This document shows, piece after piece, positions 59,195-64,000 of a stretch of DNA of 64,000 bases. Source of the DNA: Sphingobacterium sp. N143 (GTDB lineage: Bacteria > Bacteroidota > Bacteroidia > Sphingobacteriales > Sphingobacteriaceae); the NCBI RefSeq assembly GCF_030325625.1, contig NZ_JACAIS010000011.1, positions 124,001-188,000 of the forward strand, written 5' to 3'. Position 1 is the stretch's first letter, and the number at the start of each line of letters is the position of its first letter. The translations under genes and the position numbers were made by a program. Under the pieces are notes generated by a model. It did not search any database and was not told where the DNA came from. It saw nothing but the letters and a program-made list of their open reading frames with translations.

Positions 59195-59576
59195 GGCTCC
59201 AATTTTTGGATTTTTGAATACCAATATTTTGGATTTAAGCATACAAATCATAGTGCTCCAAATACCAAAATATAACGCGTATTGCTTTAGAACTTTGTAA
59301 TAGCAGGTCGGATATAGCAGATCAATGCCATTCAACTTAATCGAAGAAAGTAACATGTACCGGTAAAACGCTATCCGAAATGCCCCATTAAAAACAAAAT
59401 TATGAAACAATACAAAAGAAAATTTGCCCTCTTCCCGAGTATCAAGGTTAGCCAATTTCTAGGAATTTGGTAGCCAAATAGGAGAAAGCTTCGTGATGAC
59501 AAGTTCGAAGAGCCAAAAATATAAACTTGTCACATAGCTCAATTATTTATTAAAAGCACTAAGTGCAGAGAAAATT
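59195..59576. other. AT-rich gap without a supported gene
   Basis: The 382 bp before the DUF6520-like gene hold only a 23-codon frame (59401-59472, MKQYKRKFALFPSIK) too short to call. CCAATTTTTGG- and CCAATATTTTGG-like stretches near 59203-59235 repeat loosely. No clear promoter match to the Bacteroidota consensus was found. Confidence 0.3.
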
Positions 59577-59945
59577 ATGATTACATTAAAAAATACGCGA
59601 CTACTTGTCGCCACATTATTCGCACTATTTGTAGGAGCATTTTTCGTTGTTAAAGCAATGAACCAACCGGAAGATAAAAAGTCTGAAATTGGTAACAACC
59701 AAAATCAGTTGACAGAAATGACCTGGTACTATCAATTAAACAGTACCAATCCGGCTGATATTAACAATCCAGCCAACTATGCGCTTACTAAACCTGACGA
59801 GGACGTCACATGTGGTTCTGGTCCAATTGTCTGTGAAATTCAGGATACCGCAAATCCATCGAATAGTTCGCAGCCAGCACTATCGCATGGTAACGTGAGC
59901 GATAATCCAGATGATTACGACAGAACGTTAAGAACAGCATTTTAA
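59577..59945 (+). CDS. DUF6520-like small secreted protein
   Basis: The 122-residue protein has a signal or anchor segment (LLVATLFALFVGAFFVVKAM), then a mature part with TWYYQLNSTNPADINNPANY, ALTKPDEDVTCGSGPIVC (two cysteines seven apart) and a polar tail. This pattern (Trp-Tyr, Asn-Pro-x-Asn-Tyr, Cys pair) is like DUF6520 proteins, small envelope proteins of Bacteroidota often near SusC/SusD genes. It converges on the SusD gene, with a terminator between them. Function unknown. Confidence 0.6.
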   Translation: MITLKNTRLLVATLFALFVGAFFVVKAMNQPEDKKSEIGNNQNQLTEMTWYYQLNSTNPADINNPANYALTKPDEDVTCGSGPIVCEIQDTANPSNSSQPALSHGNVSDNPDDYDRTLRTAF

Positions 59946-59950
59946 ACGCA

Positions 59951-59984
59951 AGAGCCGGGTAATAAAAATTGCCCGGCTCTTTTG
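59951..59984. terminator. Terminator between the DUF6520-like gene and the third susD
   Basis: AGAGCCGGG (59951-59959) pairs with CCCGGCTCT (59972-59980), followed by TTTGTT on the plus strand. The AT-rich loop and convergent genes suggest action in both directions. Confidence 0.85.
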
Positions 59985-59986
59985 TT

Positions 59987-61345
59987 CTATCTCGGATTTT
60001 GCGGCATCCCCGTAATTTCGATAATCTCAGCAGGAAGCGGCAGCGCATAGCGGTTATCATTCCGCTGCAAAGACACTTTTTTCCCTCCTACATCCCGCAT
60101 CGGAATAATCGTTTCCTGATCAATCTTATTCAATCGCTTGATATCCGACCACCTTGAATCGCGCATGATGAATTCTTTGCGCCTCTCATCGAGCGTAAGT
60201 TTAAGCAATTCATGCTGACTTTTTTCAGCGAGTGTAGGTACATATCCTTCGGCATACCTGTTTTTTAGAAATACAGTGAGATATTCTTTGGCTTCTTCTA
60301 CCTTATTTAATCGAACTAATGCTTCAATGGCATTTAAATAAGCGTCTGCAATGGTCAAGCCCATAAATAGTCCCCGCGAGCCTACGTACGAGCCTTTAAA
60401 ATAATAGCTTCCATCTTTATTTATTTCAAAAAACAGCTTTTTGCGAAGATCATGCTGACTATAAGATGCATACAGTGTTGTATCAATCTTGCAATATTTT
60501 TTATCAAGCAAAGTATAAGCACCTCCGGCTACTATAAAGACAATTTCCTCTTCAGAGCCGATAAATGGATAGCGCTCTGTTGCCTTATAGGTCTTCAGAT
60601 CTTTTAGTTTGCTATTGATGGAGAGTGCTTTTTTGGCATAGTCAAGTGACTTTTCAAAATCCTGCATATGCTGATAAATGGAGGACAGCAAGACATACGC
60701 AGCCTGAACAGAAGGCAGATGCCGATTGCTCTGTTCTATCGGCAATAGCTTTTCGGCCATATATAGGTCATCTAAAATCTGCTGATAACAGACTTTGACC
60801 GAAGCCCGCTCGGATGGGACATTAAAATCATCTGTCAAGCGCAAAGGAATGCCCAGATCTGTTGCTGCCCCTTCCTTATCATAAGCTTTTGAAAATAACC
60901 CCACTAATTTGTAAAAGCCAAAAGCACGAAAGAAATAGGCCTTTCCTTTAACTTCTTCTGCCCGCTTGTTTTGTACAGACCAAGCCGTTATTTTATTCAA
61001 CCTAGTCAACACATGATTACTATAATAAATGGTCTTGTAATAATCCAACCATGCGCTTAGCGAGTTTTGGAAAAAGATTTCAGGGCCCCAACCATAAATC
61101 TCCCGGTCGATGATATCCATAGATTCCCAGCTGGCTTTATCCAGATAATAATTGTCAGCCGAAGCCTCACCCAGCCCCATAACATAGTAATTCATGACTT
61201 GGGTGCTATTCAATAGCGCATCCAGATCATCCAGATTATCGGCTTCCTTTAAGTTTGCGTCTACTTTTTCATCCAGAAATTTATTGCATGATAGGATCTG
61301 TACACAAAACAACAAACCCAATATAAAATATAATGCTTTCATCAT
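59987..61345 (-). CDS. SusD/RagB-family outer-membrane lipoprotein (third locus)
   Basis: The 452-residue protein has a lipoprotein signal (YFILGLLFCVQILSC) and SusD/RagB features: DLDALLNSTQVMNYYVMGLG, KGKAYFFRAFGFYKLVGLFS, NLDEVxx-type linker text replaced by ADAYLNAIEALVRLNKVEEA, and LTLDERRKEFIMRDSRWSDI. The DERRKE(F)-DLKR block near the C terminus is diagnostic. It pairs with the SusC protein encoded 7 bp upstream. No metabolic gene shows the ligand. Confidence 0.9.
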   Translation of the reverse strand: MMKALYFILGLLFCVQILSCNKFLDEKVDANLKEADNLDDLDALLNSTQVMNYYVMGLGEASADNYYLDKASWESMDIIDREIYGWGPEIFFQNSLSAWLDYYKTIYYSNHVLTRLNKITAWSVQNKRAEEVKGKAYFFRAFGFYKLVGLFSKAYDKEGAATDLGIPLRLTDDFNVPSERASVKVCYQQILDDLYMAEKLLPIEQSNRHLPSVQAAYVLLSSIYQHMQDFEKSLDYAKKALSINSKLKDLKTYKATERYPFIGSEEEIVFIVAGGAYTLLDKKYCKIDTTLYASYSQHDLRKKLFFEINKDGSYYFKGSYVGSRGLFMGLTIADAYLNAIEALVRLNKVEEAKEYLTVFLKNRYAEGYVPTLAEKSQHELLKLTLDERRKEFIMRDSRWSDIKRLNKIDQETIIPMRDVGGKKVSLQRNDNRYALPLPAEIIEITGMPQNPR

Positions 61346-61352
61346 TGTCGTA

Positions 61353-64000
61353 TTAATAAGTTAATCTTACACCTACTGCCAGTAGCTTCTGCGGCTTTAA
61401 CTGTTCAAAGTAATCCGGGTCGATACCTTTTTTATTCTTTTTCCAGATAAGCCCTAAGTTGGTAGCATTACAGAATAGCCGCCCCGAAAACTTGTTTTTC
61501 ACCGAAAATCTGTAAGCAAGGCTAACATTTTGTAGCCTAATGTGGCTTGCACTTTCAACCAATACCGACGAGTTTTCATAGAATGAATTGCGCTGACTGT
61601 CATTTGGATAAAGGAATGCTGGAATATCGGTTTTGTATTCATCTCCTGCTACTTTCCATCGCTTTTCAAAATCCCCACTTCCCGCTCCCAAGGCGGCCAT
61701 AGCAATCAATTCACCATAATTGAGTGACCTCCGCCGGAATACATGTCCAAATTTATACAGTAAACTAGCGGAAACATCAAAATTGCCAATTGTCAAAGCT
61801 GGATTAAAATAACCTGAATATTTGGGTACCACTGATCCCTTATATTCCAATACAGACTTGTCCTGTAATCTTATCTGCTGGTAATCTGTTGAAGCCTCCC
61901 CTGCAAGTTCTCCAAGTGGATTACCATCCCCATCGAGTCCAAGCCATTTGTAAGCCAGGATAGAATACACCGGATAGCCTATCTGACCGTTGACGGAAGA
62001 GCCATTGCTTAAAAACTGATAGGCATAGTCACCTTCAAAATGGTAGGCAGTGACCTTGCTGCTGTTTACGTTAACCATCAACTGTGGGCTGAAAGACAAT
62101 TTATTGCCGAAAGGAATATTGGCATTCAGTCGGATATCTAGCCCCTCACCTTTCATTGCCGCTATATTGCGCATGACACCTTTGCTTGGAATAGCCGTAT
62201 AGTCAACCGGAGCAGTTCCAAATAGGTCATCGCCCCATTTGACGTAATAATCCAGCGAGCCACTCAGTTTGTTACCGAAGATAGCAAAGTCAAGGCCCGT
62301 ATTCCATGTTGTATTGCGTTCCCAGCGCAAATCGGGATTACTATATTGTCCTATAATAGCCCGTGGCAGATTGGTATATTGATCTGGTTTCATATAGCGT
62401 ATCGTCGTGATCGCCGAACGAGACTGATCCACATTTCCGCTCACACCATAAGAACCCCGTATGCTCAACGAATTGATCCAACCTACCCCAAAGAATTGCT
62501 CGTCCGACAAATTCCACTTATATCCCGCAGACCAGAGCGGCTGCCAACGTTCATTGGTCTCCACACCAAATAGGTTGGAAGCATCACGGCGCACACTTCC
62601 TGTGAGAATATACCTGCTTTTGTAAGCGATCGAAGCATTCGCATATTGTGACATAAAGCGATCGGTCCGCAAAGTTTTACCATCGTTATAAGGCAGATAA
62701 ATAGTTGACTTATTGATAAAATGCCGATATGGATTTAAATAATCTACCTTAGCGAGCGTATACGTATTGGGGTCAAATCCGTAAAACCTATTGGTCATAT
62801 TTTCATTCGTCGTGTTACGCCATTCGGCGCCAAGCAATGCTGTTACCAAAAAATTGCGCCATTCTTTACGATATGACAATCCAGCCCGGAGGTCATATGA
62901 CTTTTTTGATCCCATAGCCTGATCTATTATGCCACCGTTGGGAATCCCGGAAGAGGCCGTACCGTTTTTATAGTCAATCTGTGTATAGCGGTTGATCAGA
63001 TCACGCACCATATAGCTGTCCGCATCGTACGTAGACTTATTCTCCGTTGATATGTATTGATACCTGTAGCTACCCTGTAGATTGAGCCCATCTGCCAGCT
63101 TAATATCAGCGCCCAAATTGGCCAATACCATATTGGATAGTATCGTGCTGCGTTGCTTTTGGTATTCGTTTAGAGGATATTCAAACCAATCTTTCATCAG
63201 CCCACTACCGACAGTATCGAGATAGCCAACCCGATAGTCCGCATGCCGTAGGGCGCTCCCATCGGTGTCGGCCAACATGATATAAGGCCTGGTGCCAATA
63301 GCACTATAAGCTTTCTTTCCCGAGGTCGCCCTTTCGTTGACATATTGGATATCGGAAGAGATTTTGATCCGCGGATGCAATTCAATTTCCACAAAGCTAC
63401 GCAACAGGCTTCGTTTAGACTTTTCATTCAATGTACCGATATTATCGTCCAAACGAGCCGATAGTTGATAGCGCAACTGACTAGCACCACCTTCAAAACT
63501 CAAATTATGATTTTGATTTACTGACCTGCCATACATATAGCGCGCGTAATCATCCCTGACATCCAGTGTGCGAAGTCTTTCGATCTCCCGCTCATGATCC
63601 GCGGCATTTCCAAGGCCATCACGAATGGCAATCAGGCGCTCTACCACAGGAGAAAGATAAGGCATCGTATAGGAGTTTTCATTGTTTTTGTAATATCCCT
63701 TCTCAAATAAGAAGCGTTCGAGATCGATCACGCCTGACGAAGATATCTGATTAGGATAATATAGATCAGGCCTGCTCTGAAACTGTATAGCACTTGTCAG
63801 ATTTATTTTGTTGGCCATCTTGTAACGGCCTTTTTTTGTGGTAATGACAACGACACCGTTCCCTGCTCGCGCACCCCATATCGCTGCAGCCGCAGCATCC
63901 TTCAAGATGGTGATATCAGCAATATCCTCTGGGTTGATCCAATTGAGGTCACCCTCAAAAGGGAAGTTATCCAAGACAATCAATGGTAGATTACTATTGT
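61353..64000 (-). CDS. SusC/RagA TonB-dependent transporter (third locus, 5' end outside window)
   Basis: The frame stays open to the window edge, so the N terminus is missing; about 880 residues are visible. The plug is recognisable by PLIVLDNFPFEGDLNWINPE and ILKDAAAAAIWGARAGNGVV, the IWGARAGNG form of the SusC signature. The barrel ends in LLAVGVRLTY. It imports an unknown ligand with the SusD protein encoded 7 bp downstream. The IWGARAGNGV(I)VITTKKG type is common in Sphingobacteriaceae next to small secreted proteins and peptidase or thioredoxin genes, which here would lie outside the window. Confidence 0.93.
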   Translation of the reverse strand, partial: NSNLPLIVLDNFPFEGDLNWINPEDIADITILKDAAAAAIWGARAGNGVVVITTKKGRYKMANKINLTSAIQFQSRPDLYYPNQISSSGVIDLERFLFEKGYYKNNENSYTMPYLSPVVERLIAIRDGLGNAADHEREIERLRTLDVRDDYARYMYGRSVNQNHNLSFEGGASQLRYQLSARLDDNIGTLNEKSKRSLLRSFVEIELHPRIKISSDIQYVNERATSGKKAYSAIGTRPYIMLADTDGSALRHADYRVGYLDTVGSGLMKDWFEYPLNEYQKQRSTILSNMVLANLGADIKLADGLNLQGSYRYQYISTENKSTYDADSYMVRDLINRYTQIDYKNGTASSGIPNGGIIDQAMGSKKSYDLRAGLSYRKEWRNFLVTALLGAEWRNTTNENMTNRFYGFDPNTYTLAKVDYLNPYRHFINKSTIYLPYNDGKTLRTDRFMSQYANASIAYKSRYILTGSVRRDASNLFGVETNERWQPLWSAGYKWNLSDEQFFGVGWINSLSIRGSYGVSGNVDQSRSAITTIRYMKPDQYTNLPRAIIGQYSNPDLRWERNTTWNTGLDFAIFGNKLSGSLDYYVKWGDDLFGTAPVDYTAIPSKGVMRNIAAMKGEGLDIRLNANIPFGNKLSFSPQLMVNVNSSKVTAYHFEGDYAYQFLSNGSSVNGQIGYPVYSILAYKWLGLDGDGNPLGELAGEASTDYQQIRLQDKSVLEYKGSVVPKYSGYFNPALTIGNFDVSASLLYKFGHVFRRRSLNYGELIAMAALGAGSGDFEKRWKVAGDEYKTDIPAFLYPNDSQRNSFYENSSVLVESASHIRLQNVSLAYRFSVKNKFSGRLFCNATNLGLIWKKNKKGIDPDYFEQLKPQKLLAVGVRLTY

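Noticed and set aside
1..64000. tRNA, rRNA, CRISPR arrays, integrases and intact insertion sequences
   Set aside because: No cloverleaf-like stretch with CCA-type ends, no rRNA core text, no spaced repeat array and no transposase or recombinase text was seen by reading. A tRNAscan or Infernal run was not possible.

Overview
The window looks like chromosome from a Bacteroidota bacterium of the Sphingobacteriaceae type, most like Sphingobacterium. Evidence: three SusC/SusD outer-membrane pairs, FucP-type sugar transporters, Bacteroidota-style promoters (TTTG, about 19 bp, TAnnTTTG), weak ribosome-binding sites, and families almost confined to this phylum (DUF6266, DUF6520-like). No rRNA, tRNA, CRISPR array or intact insertion sequence was seen.

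Region 1 (1-17109) is a molybdenum-hydroxylase region. Minus-strand genes encode two isoquinoline-1-oxidoreductase/xanthine-dehydrogenase type enzymes (2Fe-2S subunit plus Tat-exported molybdenum subunit), one with a membrane diheme cytochrome c. The divergent plus-strand operon makes and inserts the cofactor: XdhC, MoaA, a MocA-MoeA fusion, a TSUP transporter, a sulfite-oxidase-fold protein, MoaD, MoeB-rhodanese, MoaE and a MoaC-MogA fusion. A cysteine desulfurase faces the operon's end.

Region 2 (17289-33119) is an amino-sugar utilisation locus. A LacI regulator faces a seven-gene minus-strand operon: SusC, SusD, esterase, GH109-like enzyme, NagB, NagP-like transporter, NagA. An esterase/lipase-like hydrolase and a GH2 enzyme follow upstream.

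Region 3 (33508-44216) holds a mechanosensitive channel, a SusC/SusD operon ending in two paralogous DoxX-like membrane proteins, and a phytoene-desaturase-like oxidoreductase. Its promoter and the SusC promoter carry the same TCTAC-N7-(G/A)TAGA element.

Region 4 (about 44220-47480) is visibly AT-rich: gene remnants, two small secreted proteins, and an AraC/DinB/DUF1330 cassette lying between two copies of the DUF389 gene's 5' end. The DUF389 gene and a TrkA/TrkH potassium system follow.

Region 5 (51856-54176) is a compact cassette with a textbook promoter: two DUF6266 proteins, a DUF5675 protein with a transpeptidase-like His/Gly-Cys motif, and two tiny overlapping genes, one holin-like.

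Region 6 (54998-59194) is the best candidate for an undescribed system: a 41-residue acidic peptide with a Cys-Trp-Pro-Gly tail, an acyltransferase-fold protein, a divergent histidine kinase, a LytTR response regulator and a small HTH protein, all one way. A direct-repeat array of LytTR-site geometry lies between the peptide and a divergent Crp-like gene that is frameshifted at an A8 tract. The layout resembles peptide quorum sensing. Region 7 (59577-64000) holds a DUF6520-like secreted protein facing a SusD/SusC pair that runs off the window.
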